64,000 bases of DNA from Danxiaibacter flavus (lineage in GTDB: Bacteria > Bacteroidota > Bacteroidia > Chitinophagales > Chitinophagaceae): positions 1-64,000 of the forward strand of contig NZ_JAULBC010000003.1 of assembly GCF_041060425.1 (NCBI RefSeq). The letters run 5' to 3'. Both the position numbers and the translations under genes were made by a program. This document shows positions 53,590 to 63,339 of the stretch, in pieces; the stretch's first letter is position 1, and each line of letters starts with the position of its first letter. The notes under the pieces are model-generated. The model ran no database searches. It was given only the letters and a program-made list of their open reading frames with translations, and was not told the origin of the DNA.

Positions 53590-54915
53590 ATGAATAGAAA
53601 AGTTGTTTTGTGGAGCATTATTGTTGCGCTTGGCGGGTTCCTTTTTGGGTTTGATACCGCGGTTATATCTGGTGCTGAACAATCTATACAGAAGTATTGG
53701 AACCTTACTCCCTTTGAACATGGCCTTACTGTATCTATCGCTTTAATCGGTACGATCATAGGATCGCTTACAGGTAGTTATCCTTCTGAAAAACTCGGAC
53801 GACATGCCACTTTATTGATTATTGCTGCTACCTACCTGGTCGCTTCGGTTGGAACGGCCGTTGCTACCAATTGGTACATATTTCTTGCTTTCCGTTTTAT
53901 GGGCGGCGTTGGCGTTGGTGCTTCGTCTGTTACCGCACCGGTTTATATATCTGAAATTTCTCCGGCAAAAGCGCGCGGACGCCTGGTTGCCCTTTTCCAG
54001 TTTAATATAGTGCTGGGCATTCTCATATCCTATCTGTCAAATTATCTTATCGGTCAGGGAAGCGAAACGTCCTGGCGCATGATGCTCGGCGTTCAGTTTA
54101 TTCCTTCTTTGTTGTTCCTGGTGTTACTTAAATATGTGCCGGAAAGTCCGCGCTGGTTAATTGTAAAAAGAGGAAAGATAAAAGAGGCCGAAGCTGTACT
54201 GAAGATCGTGAATCCCGAAGGATACCGGGACGACCTGAATGCGATTATTGCTGACGCTGCGCAGACGCCAGGCGATGAAGCGGAAGTGCTCTTCTCACGG
54301 AAAAACCGCCTTCCTGTATTTATGGCAATCGCGTTCGCTGTGTTTAACCAGGTATCCGGCATAAATGCGATTATCTATTACGCCCCGCGCATTTTTGAAA
54401 TGACTGGATTGGGAAGACAATCATCGCTGTTATCCAGCGTGGGTATAGGCGCCGTGAATTTCACATTTACATTGCTGGCATTAAACTTCATAGACAAATT
54501 CGGCAGAAGAACACTCATGCTGATTGGTTCGATCGGGCTCATACTTACACTTACACTAGTTTCCCGTGCCTTCTACCTGAACGATTTTGGTGGATTTACA
54601 GTAACCATTTTGTTGCTGGTGTACATCGCATTTTTTGCTTTTTCCCAGGGTGCAGTGATCTGGGTATTTATCTCTGAAATATTCCCGAACCAGGTGCGTG
54701 CCAAAGGACAAACCCTTGGCAGCCTTACACATTGGGTGATGGCTGCCGTTATTGCATTCGCATTCCCCATGCTTACTGAAAGCCTGGGTGGCGGTCACAC
54801 ATTTCTTTTCTTCTCCATTATGATGGTGCTGCAGTTGCTGTTTGTCTGGAAGGTGATGCCGGAGACAAAGGGCAAATCATTGGAGCAGCTGGAACATGTA
54901 CTGGTGATGCATTAA
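53590..54915 (+). CDS. MFS sugar porter (probably fructose/glucose symporter)
   Basis: From ATG 53590 (preferred to a TTG at 53578) the protein has 441 residues and 12 predicted helices. Sugar-porter signatures are GGFLFGFDTAVISGAEQ in helix 1, PVYISEISPAKARGRLV, VPESPRWLI after helix 6, NQVSGINAIIYYAP in helix 7 and PETKGKSLEQLE at the end. It would carry monosaccharide released by the periplasmic GH32 enzyme into the cytoplasm. It is the first gene of the fructan operon, upstream of fructokinase. Confidence 0.94.
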   Translation: MNRKVVLWSIIVALGGFLFGFDTAVISGAEQSIQKYWNLTPFEHGLTVSIALIGTIIGSLTGSYPSEKLGRHATLLIIAATYLVASVGTAVATNWYIFLAFRFMGGVGVGASSVTAPVYISEISPAKARGRLVALFQFNIVLGILISYLSNYLIGQGSETSWRMMLGVQFIPSLLFLVLLKYVPESPRWLIVKRGKIKEAEAVLKIVNPEGYRDDLNAIIADAAQTPGDEAEVLFSRKNRLPVFMAIAFAVFNQVSGINAIIYYAPRIFEMTGLGRQSSLLSSVGIGAVNFTFTLLALNFIDKFGRRTLMLIGSIGLILTLTLVSRAFYLNDFGGFTVTILLLVYIAFFAFSQGAVIWVFISEIFPNQVRAKGQTLGSLTHWVMAAVIAFAFPMLTESLGGGHTFLFFSIMMVLQLLFVWKVMPETKGKSLEQLEHVLVMH

Positions 54916-55038
54916 AGCTGAAAGCCTAAAGCCTAAAGCTCAAAGCTTAAAACTTGTGATATCATAAACAAACGCCGGGATACTGGTTATCAATGGAATT
55001 CCGGCATTCACTAATATATCCTCCTATTTCTTCTTAAT
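54916..55038. repeat. GCCTAAAGCCTAAAGC words and weak hairpin
   Basis: GAAAGCCTAAAGCCTAAAGC and TCAAAGCTTAAAAC follow the porter stop directly. GCCGGGAT (54973) and ATTCCGGC (54997) can pair as a weak stem-loop without a T-run. Related words are at 30875, 40086, 60780 and 60900. Confidence 0.65.
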
Positions 55039-55941
55039 ATGAATACACACAATATTGTTTGCTATGGTGAAGTGCTTTGGGATTTATTGCCATCCGGCGC
55101 CAAAGCCGGTGGAGCTCCCATGAATGTTGCTTACCACCTTACGCAGCTGGCCCAGGCCCCTGCGTTTGTTTCACGCATCGGGCTTGATGACAGGGGCAAA
55201 GAACTGCTTGGCGTTCTTAAAGAAAAAGGTGTCAATACAGAATTCATTCAATTGGACTATGACATGCCAACAGGCATTGTTCATGCTGTCGCGGATAGCA
55301 ACGGCGACATGCAATATGATATCGTGGCTCCTGTAGCCTGGGATTACATTGATGTAGATAGTGACCTCACGGAACTCATCGGGCAATCTTCCCATTTCAT
55401 TTTTGGCAGCCTGGCGACAAGAAACAAACAATCACGCGCCACTTTGTTTTCCCTGCTGGAACAGGCCAACACAAAGGTGTTGGACATTAATCTTCGTGCA
55501 CCTCACTTCAACAGAAATATTGTTGAGGACCTGCTTGAAGAAGCCGATATGCTAAAAATGAATATCAGCGAACTGGAATTGATCACCGGTTGGTTTGCAG
55601 ATTTTAAAAGCGTAGAAGGCAGAATTGCATTGTTGCAGGAGCGCTTTAACATCCCCACCGTAATTGTTACCCTTGGTGCTGACGGAGCAGTAGTAAACAT
55701 GCAAGGCAAAGTTTACAAACATCCAGGATTTAAAGTAGCGGTTGCAGACACCGTAGGTAGCGGCGATTCCTTCCTCGCCGCCTTTTTAACTGGCCTTCTT
55801 GAAAATAAGGAGGCTTCGGATGCATTGATCTTCGCCAGCGCACTGGGCGCACTCGTTGCTTCAAAAGCAGGCGGCTGCCCGGACTACACCATCAACGAAA
55901 TATATACACTTATCAACAACTCGGACAAGGTCATCTTGTAA
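55039..55941 (+). CDS. PfkB-family fructokinase
   Basis: This 300-residue sugar kinase has the N-terminal glycine motif GAKAGGAPMNVAYHL and the C-terminal anion hole and base motif VADTVGSGDSFLAAFL. PfkB fructokinases phosphorylate fructose to fructose 6-phosphate in the cytoplasm. Its position between a sugar porter and a SusC/SusD pair with GH32 makes fructose the obvious substrate. It lies 15 bp upstream of susC. Confidence 0.94.
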   Translation: MNTHNIVCYGEVLWDLLPSGAKAGGAPMNVAYHLTQLAQAPAFVSRIGLDDRGKELLGVLKEKGVNTEFIQLDYDMPTGIVHAVADSNGDMQYDIVAPVAWDYIDVDSDLTELIGQSSHFIFGSLATRNKQSRATLFSLLEQANTKVLDINLRAPHFNRNIVEDLLEEADMLKMNISELELITGWFADFKSVEGRIALLQERFNIPTVIVTLGADGAVVNMQGKVYKHPGFKVAVADTVGSGDSFLAAFLTGLLENKEASDALIFASALGALVASKAGGCPDYTINEIYTLINNSDKVIL

Positions 55942-55956
55942 ATAAAACTACGCTAA

Positions 55957-58900
55957 ATGAAAAAAATCGTAACGATGCTTGCCGCTTTCCTGTTTACGGC
56001 AACACTACTTGCACAACAAAAGAAAATAACAGGGCGCGTACTTAGCGGAACAAGCAATAAGCCAATTGAGGGCGCCACCGTAAAGGGCAAAGGAAACTCC
56101 GTGGCAACAACCTCGGCTGATGGTAGCTTTACATTAGATGCTAATGAAGGCGACGTCTTAAAAGTGTCTTTTATTGGATTTGGAGACAAGGAAATTAAAG
56201 TAACATCAGCTTCCGGATACGATATTAACCTCGAAGCTACTGCCAACAACCTGGAAACAATAGTGGTGACAGGTTACCAGGTACAAAAGAAGGCGGATCT
56301 TACCGGAGCCGTTTCTGTAGTAGATGTTGATGCAATTAAGAACAGTCCGGTGGGTAGTCCAACCAAAGCTTTGCAGGGCCGCGTTCCCGGTGTATTTATT
56401 ACTTCCGATGGCTCGCCTTCCGGTGGTTCAACCGTACGCATTCGTGGTGTGGGTACATTGGGCAATAACGATCCGTTATATGTCATTGATGGAGTTCCAA
56501 CCAAACGAGGGCTTCAGGAATTGAATCCGGATGACGTTGAATCCATCCAGGTCCTGAAAGATGCATCGTCTGCAACCATCTATGGCTCCCGCGCAGCGAA
56601 TGGCGTAATTATCGTAACAACCAAAAAAGCTAAAAAAGGTTTTTCAAGAGTGGATGTAGATGCTGCCGGATCATTACAATTCTACATAACCAAACAAAAG
56701 ATGCTGGATTCAGATGGCAGAGGAAAGGCTTACTGGCAGGCTGCTGTAAATGACAAAACAGACCCCAATGCCAACCAGATCTATCAATACGACTGGAACG
56801 GTGATTACAACAATCCGGTATTAAATAAGATACGCTATCCTGAATATATTGATGCTGCCAAAACAATGAAACCTGCAAATACCAACTGGTTCAATGAAAT
56901 TGCGCAGACATCTCTTATTCAACAATACAACGTCTCTTTAAGCAATGGCGGAGAAAGAGGCAATACAATGTTATCAGTTGGTTATTATGATAACAAGGGA
57001 ATTGTTAAGGCTTCCAATAGCCAGAAGCTCACTGCGAGATTAAACTCAGACTTTAACTATTTCAACAACAGGCTGAAAATCGGTGAGAATATTAACCTTA
57101 CCTACATCCGCAACTCACTGATCCCTGCAAGCGATATCCTGTTTGCATCGCTCGTTCAACAACCTGTAGTACCCGTGCATACAGTAGATGGTGGTTGGGG
57201 CGGACCTGCACCCGGAATGACCGACAGACAGAATCCTGTGAGATTGATTGAAGATAACAAACAAAACTTCAGCAATTTTTATCGCCTGATGGGTAATATC
57301 TATGCAGATCTTACCATTATTCCCAACCTTCATTTCAGAACAAGTTTAGGTGCGGATTATAACGGAACGTATCAACGAACGCTACGCAAATCATACACTT
57401 CTGGCTTCTTATCAGATCCGTCCAACCAGGTTGTAACAAGCCAGGCATATGATGGTAACTGGATCTGGCAGAATACACTTACTTACAATGTAACACTTGA
57501 CAAACATCGTCTCGACTTCCTTGCAGGACAAGAGACCATCAAGTACATGAACCAGAATTTTTCCGGATCAAGACAGGGTTATGCATTGGAAAATATAGAC
57601 TATGCTTACCTGGATGCAGGTTCTGCCAACAAAGACAATACGGGTAACGGTACCGGCTATGCGTTGCTCTCTTACTTTGGTAAAGCGAACTATACTTATG
57701 ATAATAAATACCTGGCTTCAGTAACACTGCGTCGCGACGGTTCTTCACGTTTTGGTAAAGAATACCGTTATGGTATGTTCCCTGCATTTTCTCTTGGTTG
57801 GCGTGTAAGTAAGGAAGCTTTTATGCAAAACCAGGATATTGTTTCCGACCTGAAACTACGTTATGGCTGGGGTAAGTCTGGTAACCAGGAAATTGCCAAC
57901 AATGCAACCTATGCCTTGTATTCTGCAATCTACGGTATAGATCCAACATGGGATTTTGACAACGGAAGCGCGTATGATATTAACGGTACCGGCTCAGGAC
58001 AATTGCCTTCAGGCTTTACACGCATTCAGCAAGGTAACGATTCATTAAGATGGGAAACAACAAGAGAATCCAACTTTGGTGTTGACTTCGGCTTATTCAA
58101 AAACAAGATCACCGGTTCAGTAGATTATTTCATTAAGAATACTTCAGACATCTTGATCAGTCCGGGTTACCTGGCGGTTGTTGGCGAAGGCGGCAACTAT
58201 TGGTTCAACGGCGCCTCCATGCAAAACAAGGGTATTGAAGCAATTGTTTCTTATAGCGACGCCATTAGCCCGGATTTTTCATTCACTATTACAGGAAACG
58301 TTTCTTCTTACAAGAACAAAGTGACTTCTCTCCCTCAACAGGTATTGACTTCATATCCCGGTAACGGCACCGACAAAACAATTTTGGGCCGTTCTATCAA
58401 CTCAGTTTTTGGGTATGTGGCCGATGGGTTGTTTACTACGCAAAAGGATGTTGATAATTCTCCCGCACAGGTTGGTAAAGGCTTAGGCAGGATCAGGTAT
58501 AAAGACCTGAACAACGACGGTACTATTGACGATAAGGACAGAGATTTTATTGCAGATGGAAATCCAAAACTGTTATATGGATTGAATGTTGAGCTGAACT
58601 ACAAAAACTTTGATCTCAGCTTCTTCCTGCAAGGTGTTCAGGGTAATGATGTTTACAATGATTTTAAAACATACACAGACTTTTCTTCTTTATGGGTAGG
58701 CACCAACTGGGGACAAAGAACATTGGATGCATGGACACCTCAAAATCCCAATGCAACAATTCCTGCGCTTACTTTGGTGAACAGGAACAACGAGGGCCGC
58801 ACTTCCACCTATTTCTATGAAAAAGGTTCTTACTTGAAACTTAGAACGGTACAGTTGGGATATAACCTGAAACATGCGCTAAGAAAATCGAAAGTTCAGA

Positions 58901-59037
58901 ACGCCCGTGTGTATATACAGGGAACCAACCTGGTAACATTTAAAAACAAATCATTTACGGCAGCAGATCCGGAAATACCAACCAACGCGTTTCCTATTCC
59001 TGCTATTGGCACCATCGGTTTAACTGTATCATTCTAA
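55957..59037 (+). CDS. SusC/RagA-family TonB-dependent transporter of the fructan locus
   Basis: This 1026-residue protein has a signal peptide (MLAAFLFTATLLAQ), a carboxypeptidase-like domain (KITGRVLSGTSNKPIEGATV), a plug (VRIRGVGTLGNNDPLYVIDG and VQVLKDASSATIYGSRAANG) and a barrel ending AIGTIGLTVSF. It imports fructo-oligosaccharides across the outer membrane. It starts 15 bp after fructokinase and is followed by SusD at 19 bp. Confidence 0.95.
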   Translation: MKKIVTMLAAFLFTATLLAQQKKITGRVLSGTSNKPIEGATVKGKGNSVATTSADGSFTLDANEGDVLKVSFIGFGDKEIKVTSASGYDINLEATANNLETIVVTGYQVQKKADLTGAVSVVDVDAIKNSPVGSPTKALQGRVPGVFITSDGSPSGGSTVRIRGVGTLGNNDPLYVIDGVPTKRGLQELNPDDVESIQVLKDASSATIYGSRAANGVIIVTTKKAKKGFSRVDVDAAGSLQFYITKQKMLDSDGRGKAYWQAAVNDKTDPNANQIYQYDWNGDYNNPVLNKIRYPEYIDAAKTMKPANTNWFNEIAQTSLIQQYNVSLSNGGERGNTMLSVGYYDNKGIVKASNSQKLTARLNSDFNYFNNRLKIGENINLTYIRNSLIPASDILFASLVQQPVVPVHTVDGGWGGPAPGMTDRQNPVRLIEDNKQNFSNFYRLMGNIYADLTIIPNLHFRTSLGADYNGTYQRTLRKSYTSGFLSDPSNQVVTSQAYDGNWIWQNTLTYNVTLDKHRLDFLAGQETIKYMNQNFSGSRQGYALENIDYAYLDAGSANKDNTGNGTGYALLSYFGKANYTYDNKYLASVTLRRDGSSRFGKEYRYGMFPAFSLGWRVSKEAFMQNQDIVSDLKLRYGWGKSGNQEIANNATYALYSAIYGIDPTWDFDNGSAYDINGTGSGQLPSGFTRIQQGNDSLRWETTRESNFGVDFGLFKNKITGSVDYFIKNTSDILISPGYLAVVGEGGNYWFNGASMQNKGIEAIVSYSDAISPDFSFTITGNVSSYKNKVTSLPQQVLTSYPGNGTDKTILGRSINSVFGYVADGLFTTQKDVDNSPAQVGKGLGRIRYKDLNNDGTIDDKDRDFIADGNPKLLYGLNVELNYKNFDLSFFLQGVQGNDVYNDFKTYTDFSSLWVGTNWGQRTLDAWTPQNPNATIPALTLVNRNNEGRTSTYFYEKGSYLKLRTVQLGYNLKHALRKSKVQNARVYIQGTNLVTFKNKSFTAADPEIPTNAFPIPAIGTIGLTVSF

Positions 59038-59056
59038 CAATCCAAACAACAATACA

Positions 59057-60775
59057 ATGAAACGAACAATAATACTGATCACGATGGCTTGTGCCTTATC
59101 GTTATCCTGCAAAAAAGTACTTGATGAAACGCCGCAGGGTGTTATATCAGACGACGATTTAAATACACCTGAGAACGTTGACAAGCTTGTTATAGCGGCC
59201 TACTCCGCCCTTGGCAACGATCACTATACCGCACCTTTCTCCAGCATGTGGCCCTATGGCAGCATCCGCGGAGGCGATACTTATAAGGGCGGGGATGGTC
59301 CTGGTGACATCAGCGAATATCACCTCTTTGAAACGTTCTCTTTAAATCGCGTGGACAATGGTTTGATAGACCTTGTTTGGTATCGCCTGTACGTAAGTAT
59401 CGGCCGCGCAAATGATGCGCTTAGAAGAATGAATAATTTAAGCGATGCTGATTATCCCCAAAAGGCAACAAGACAGGCTGAGCTAAGATTCTTAAGGGGG
59501 CATTTTTATTTCCTTGCAAAGATCCTCTTCAAATATGTTCCATATATTGATGAGAACACACCGCAAGCGAATTATGATACTGTCTCAAACAGAACCTATT
59601 CAAATGAAGCATTGTGGACCAAAGTTGCAGACGATTTTCGTGCAGCAGTAAATGGACTGCCTGATACCCAGACTGAGATTGGCCGTGCAAATAAAAATTC
59701 TGCTAAGGCATACCTGGCCAAAGTATTGCTGTATCAAGCTTACCAGCAGGATGAGAACAACAACGTAACTTCTATTAATGCCGCGATGCTGCAGGAAGTT
59801 AATCAGCTATGCGACGACGTAATAAACTCAGGCAAGTACGCGCTGAACACAGATTATGCAGATAACTTTCTTGCTCAGACTGATAACAGTAAAGAATCTG
59901 TTTTCGCCATACAGTATTCAAAAGGCGATGGTACACCCAAAGGCCGGTTGGATTATGGTCATGCGCTTAACTATCCGATGAACCAGGAATATGGCTGCTG
60001 CGGTTTTCATGTGCCAAGTCATGATCTGATCAATGCGTTCAAGACCGATAAGAATGGACTGCCGATGTTTGATACTTATAACGCAAGCGACGTTGCAGCT
60101 TCAGGCGATTATAAAACCGGCACTTTTGATCCGCGTTTAGATCATACTGTTGCCATTCCCGGACATCCTTTCAAATACATAGCGGATTTCCTGTTTGCAA
60201 AATCCTGGGCACGTGCTCCCGAGGTTTACGGTGCATTTGCCAGTCTGAAAGAAGCAGTCGGTCCGGAAGATGCGTCTTTCCAAAAGATCCCACCATTTAT
60301 GTCAAGCTCAAAGAACTGGGATATCATCCGCTTTGATGATGTACTCCTGTTTAAAGCTGAAGCGTTGATCCAGTTGGGCAGACAAAATGAAGCGTTGCCG
60401 TTGATCAACCAGGTACGTACACGTGCTGCAGCCAGCACGGCTCTGCTAAAGCAAGCAGACGGCTCTTCTACTTCCAACTATGGAATGACCGTGTATACGC
60501 CGGGGGTAAACTGCACGTGGACAAAAGACTTTGCCTTTAAGGCATTGCAATGGGAAAGAAGGCTTGAGTTCGCAACTGAAGGTTATCACTTCTTTGACCT
60601 TGTACGCTGGGGTATCGCAGCAGAATACATCAACAAATATTTTGCAATAGAAAAAACAAGATCATCACATCTGTCTGATGCATCGTTTAAAAAGAACAGG
60701 GATGAATATTTTCCTATTCCTTTAAACCAGATCAATTATAGCAGAGGATTGTATCAACAGAATACGGGATGGTAG
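59057..60775 (+). CDS. SusD/RagB-family lipoprotein of the fructan locus
   Basis: This 572-residue protein has a lipobox at Cys18 (CALSLSC), KKVLDETPQGVISDDDL after it, LRFLRGHFYFLAKILFKYVP, and a C-terminal WERRLEFATEGYHFFDLVRW plus YFPIPLNQINYSRG. It binds glycan at the cell surface as partner of the preceding SusC. The layout SusC-SusD-GH32 is the same as in known fructan loci. Confidence 0.95.
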   Translation: MKRTIILITMACALSLSCKKVLDETPQGVISDDDLNTPENVDKLVIAAYSALGNDHYTAPFSSMWPYGSIRGGDTYKGGDGPGDISEYHLFETFSLNRVDNGLIDLVWYRLYVSIGRANDALRRMNNLSDADYPQKATRQAELRFLRGHFYFLAKILFKYVPYIDENTPQANYDTVSNRTYSNEALWTKVADDFRAAVNGLPDTQTEIGRANKNSAKAYLAKVLLYQAYQQDENNNVTSINAAMLQEVNQLCDDVINSGKYALNTDYADNFLAQTDNSKESVFAIQYSKGDGTPKGRLDYGHALNYPMNQEYGCCGFHVPSHDLINAFKTDKNGLPMFDTYNASDVAASGDYKTGTFDPRLDHTVAIPGHPFKYIADFLFAKSWARAPEVYGAFASLKEAVGPEDASFQKIPPFMSSSKNWDIIRFDDVLLFKAEALIQLGRQNEALPLINQVRTRAAASTALLKQADGSSTSNYGMTVYTPGVNCTWTKDFAFKALQWERRLEFATEGYHFFDLVRWGIAAEYINKYFAIEKTRSSHLSDASFKKNRDEYFPIPLNQINYSRGLYQQNTGW

Positions 60776-60963
60776 TTTTAAGCTTAAAGCTCAAAGCCTA
60801 AAGCTCAAAGCTTGTTGGTGCGCGAGACTTGTGTATACTATTATTGATAGAAAAGTCTTGGGAAGTCCATTAATAAAGTTTTTTCTTTGAACGTAGTTTT
60901 ACGCTTTATGCTTTTGGCTTTAAGCTTTCCATTTAAGCTCATTAATCAACATAGTCAAAAAAT
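60776..60963. repeat. AAGCTTAAAGCTCAAAGCC word repeats
   Basis: AAGCTTAAAGCTCAAAGCC and TAAAGCTCAAAGCTTG (60780-60815) are answered by TTTACGCTTTATGCTTTTGG and CTTTAAGCTTTCC (60899-60932), so the two ends can pair. The block interrupts the operon between SusD and GH32. Confidence 0.7.
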
Positions 60964-60975
60964 ATGCTTTCCAAC

Positions 60976-62676
60976 ATGAAAAGAATATTAACCAGTGTTT
61001 TATTTAGCGGTGTGGTCACGGCCGCATGCTTCGGACAGGATAATTCAGGATCGCAGCGTCTTGAAAATTTCAGCAGCTTTTTTACCGGTGAAAAAAAATG
61101 GCTGGTACTGCCAGTAAAGAATGGTGCTCCCAAAAAGAACCTGGAGTTATGGGTTAATGGAGAATTGACGAGATGGTTTGATATGGAAGTAGCTGACGAA
61201 AAGCCTGACTGGTTTGCTTATCTTGATATCAGCGACTGGAAGGGACAAAAGATGGAACTAAGAGTTGATGCGCTTAGCACTGCATCACAAGCCTTTACAA
61301 CAATAAGGCAAAGCGATGTCGACACAAATGCGGCTCCGTTATATAAAGAAAAATTACGCGGACAGTTCCATTTTTCTCCAAAACGTGGCTGGACAAATGA
61401 TCCTAACGGAATGGTATATTACAATGGCGAATACCACCTTTTCTTTCAGCACAATCCTTATGGACGTGGCTGGGGAAATATGCACTGGGGACATGCAGTA
61501 AGCACAGATCTATTGCATTGGAAAGAAGTGGGCGAAGCACTTTATCCTGATAAGCTTGGCCCAATGTTTAGCGGCAGTGCCGTAGTGGATGAAAAGAACA
61601 CAAGCGGACTTGGAGAAAGCGGAAAACCAGCCATGGTTATGTTCTTTACCGGCGCCAAAGCCTGGGCGCAGGGTTTGGCATGGAGCAACGACGGACGTAC
61701 CTTCCATAAGCTGGATCGCGCAGTGGTGACCAGGATCAATAAAGATAATCGCGATCCGAAAGTGATCTGGCACGAGCCTTCAAAAAAATGGGTAATGGTT
61801 GTTTGGGTTGAAAGGGATCATGGACAAAACAGCATGCAAATACTTACTTCTCCCAACTTAAAGGACTGGACCGAAGCAAGTGTAGTTTATGGAGGCAAAG
61901 GTGACGACCGTTATTTATTTGAATGCCCCGAATTTTTTGAATTGCCGGTCGATGGAAATCCTGCTGAAAAGAAATGGGTGCTGACTGCAGCCAACAGCCA
62001 ATATGCGATAGGAACATTTGACGGCACCAAATTCACACCGGAAGTTGAAAGGCTCAATGGCCAGCTTGGACGCGATTTTTATGCATCACAAACATTTAAC
62101 AACGAACCTAAAGGCAGGCGTATTGAAATAGGCTGGTGGCGTACACATACGGATAAAGACGATATGACCTTCAATCAATCCCAAAGCATTCCGATGGAAT
62201 TAAAACTGGAAAGAAAGGCTGAAGGCTTGCGGTTGACGAGAACTCCCGTAAAGGAACTTGAGTCTTTGCGTGTAAAGACTTATCCATTCTCCAAACAAAA
62301 ATTGAAAGAAGGTGGCGCCAATCCGCTTTCTAAAATTGATATTGAGCTGGCGGAGATACGTGTTGAGTTTGAACCCGGAACTGCGAAAGAAGTTAAGTTT
62401 GATGTAAGGGGCGTCCCGGTTGTTTACAACGTTTCCAAACAAGAGTTGACAATTGACGGCGTTACCTCTCCTGCCCCATTGCAAAATGGTAAACAACGGA
62501 TAACCATTTATGCGGATAGAACTGGTCTGGAAGTTTTTGCAAGTGACGGAATCTTATTCATGCCAATCAATAAAAATATTCCTGCAGAAAACAGGTCGCT
62601 GTCGCTTACTGCAAGCGGAGGTGCTGCAAATGTGAGCAAGCTGGATGTATACGAGTTGAAGAGCATTTGGGATTAA
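60976..62676 (+). CDS. GH32 fructan hydrolase (levanase/inulinase type)
   Basis: From ATG 60976 the protein has 566 residues and a signal peptide (MKRILTSVLFSGVVTAACFG). An N-terminal beta domain (about 25-120) precedes the five-bladed propeller. Catalytic residues are Asp142 in WTNDPNG (nucleophile), Asp260 in RDPK (transition-state stabiliser) and Glu316 in ECPE (acid). The C-terminal beta-sandwich starts near residue 430. The family cleaves beta-2,1 or beta-2,6 fructans; the extra N-terminal domain occurs in Bacteroidota levan and inulin enzymes. An in-frame ATG at 60964 would add four residues. Confidence 0.95.
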   Translation: MKRILTSVLFSGVVTAACFGQDNSGSQRLENFSSFFTGEKKWLVLPVKNGAPKKNLELWVNGELTRWFDMEVADEKPDWFAYLDISDWKGQKMELRVDALSTASQAFTTIRQSDVDTNAAPLYKEKLRGQFHFSPKRGWTNDPNGMVYYNGEYHLFFQHNPYGRGWGNMHWGHAVSTDLLHWKEVGEALYPDKLGPMFSGSAVVDEKNTSGLGESGKPAMVMFFTGAKAWAQGLAWSNDGRTFHKLDRAVVTRINKDNRDPKVIWHEPSKKWVMVVWVERDHGQNSMQILTSPNLKDWTEASVVYGGKGDDRYLFECPEFFELPVDGNPAEKKWVLTAANSQYAIGTFDGTKFTPEVERLNGQLGRDFYASQTFNNEPKGRRIEIGWWRTHTDKDDMTFNQSQSIPMELKLERKAEGLRLTRTPVKELESLRVKTYPFSKQKLKEGGANPLSKIDIELAEIRVEFEPGTAKEVKFDVRGVPVVYNVSKQELTIDGVTSPAPLQNGKQRITIYADRTGLEVFASDGILFMPINKNIPAENRSLSLTASGGAANVSKLDVYELKSIWD

Positions 62677-62693
62677 GGCGATCCGCGGTCACT

Positions 62694-62743
62694 GCAAAAA
62701 AAAATTGTCCTACACTTTTAAAGTGTAGGACAATTTTTTTTGC
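62694..62743. terminator. Strong terminator after GH32
   Basis: Arms TTGTCCTACACTTT (62705-62718) and AAAGTGTAGGACAA (62720-62733) are exact complements around a single T, flanked by eight or more A on the left and eight T on the right. It works in both directions and ends the fructan operon. Confidence 0.92.
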
Positions 62744-62766
62744 ATCTGGGATTGCGATTCGGGATG

Positions 62767-62798
62767 TTGTAAAGGCGCGATGCATCGCGCCTCTACAA
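62767..62798. repeat. 32-bp near-perfect palindrome with GGCGCGATG / CATCGCGCC core
   Basis: Arms TTGTAAAGGCGCGATG and CATCGCGCCTCTACAA pair with one mismatch and no spacer. The core is much richer in GC than the surroundings. It lies just beyond the stop of the LprI-like gene; without a U-run it is more like a mobile REP/HIP-type palindrome. Confidence 0.75.
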
Positions 62799-62805
62799 TT
62801 TCGTA

Positions 62806-63234
62806 TCATTGCATCTGTTTTAACGTTTCCAACAGATCTTCCAATTCCATTGCCCGCTGCTTTGTAATATCCATCACCTTTTGCGCACGCACTATCCGCC
62901 ACATGGTTCCATGCGCACTGCCATAAGTAGCATCTATAAGATCAATTTCTTTTTCTTTGAATTTGATCCATTGACGCTGGGCCTCAATCAATGAGTTTTT
63001 TGCAGTTGAATCTAGTTTAGCTAAAAGAGATTTATAGGTAGTATTTAGTTTTGCGTTCCATTTGTTCAGGGCTTTGTATGCGCAGTCAACCATGCCCGCA
63101 GTTGACTGATTTTCTTTTTTATCCAGGCATTGCTGTAATTCACTGTCTATTTTGTCTTCTTTACTTTTCGTTTGCGCAAAGCCGGCTCCCGTTAGTAATA
63201 ATGCAAATAAAACAAGACAAGTTTTTAATTTCAT
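62806..63234 (-). CDS. LprI/DUF1311-family secreted protein
   Basis: This 142-residue protein has a signal peptide (MKLKTCLVLFALLLTGAGFAQ). The mature part is helical with two cysteines (LQQCLDK, VDCAYKAL) and the family block LNTTYKSLLAKLD followed by EAQRQWIKFKEKEIDLI. The family includes the lysozyme inhibitor LprI of mycobacteria and many periplasmic proteins of unknown role. A single gene, convergent with GH32. Confidence 0.9.
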   Translation of the reverse strand: MKLKTCLVLFALLLTGAGFAQTKSKEDKIDSELQQCLDKKENQSTAGMVDCAYKALNKWNAKLNTTYKSLLAKLDSTAKNSLIEAQRQWIKFKEKEIDLIDATYGSAHGTMWRIVRAQKVMDITKQRAMELEDLLETLKQMQ

Positions 63235-63339
63235 GCGACATATTTTATCGTATCACAATATGTTGTTGACAATTCAATGTCGTTTAGTTAAGAATTGTCA
63301 TTCTTGAATATCCATAAACGATCGCAATCAGGCCCTGTT

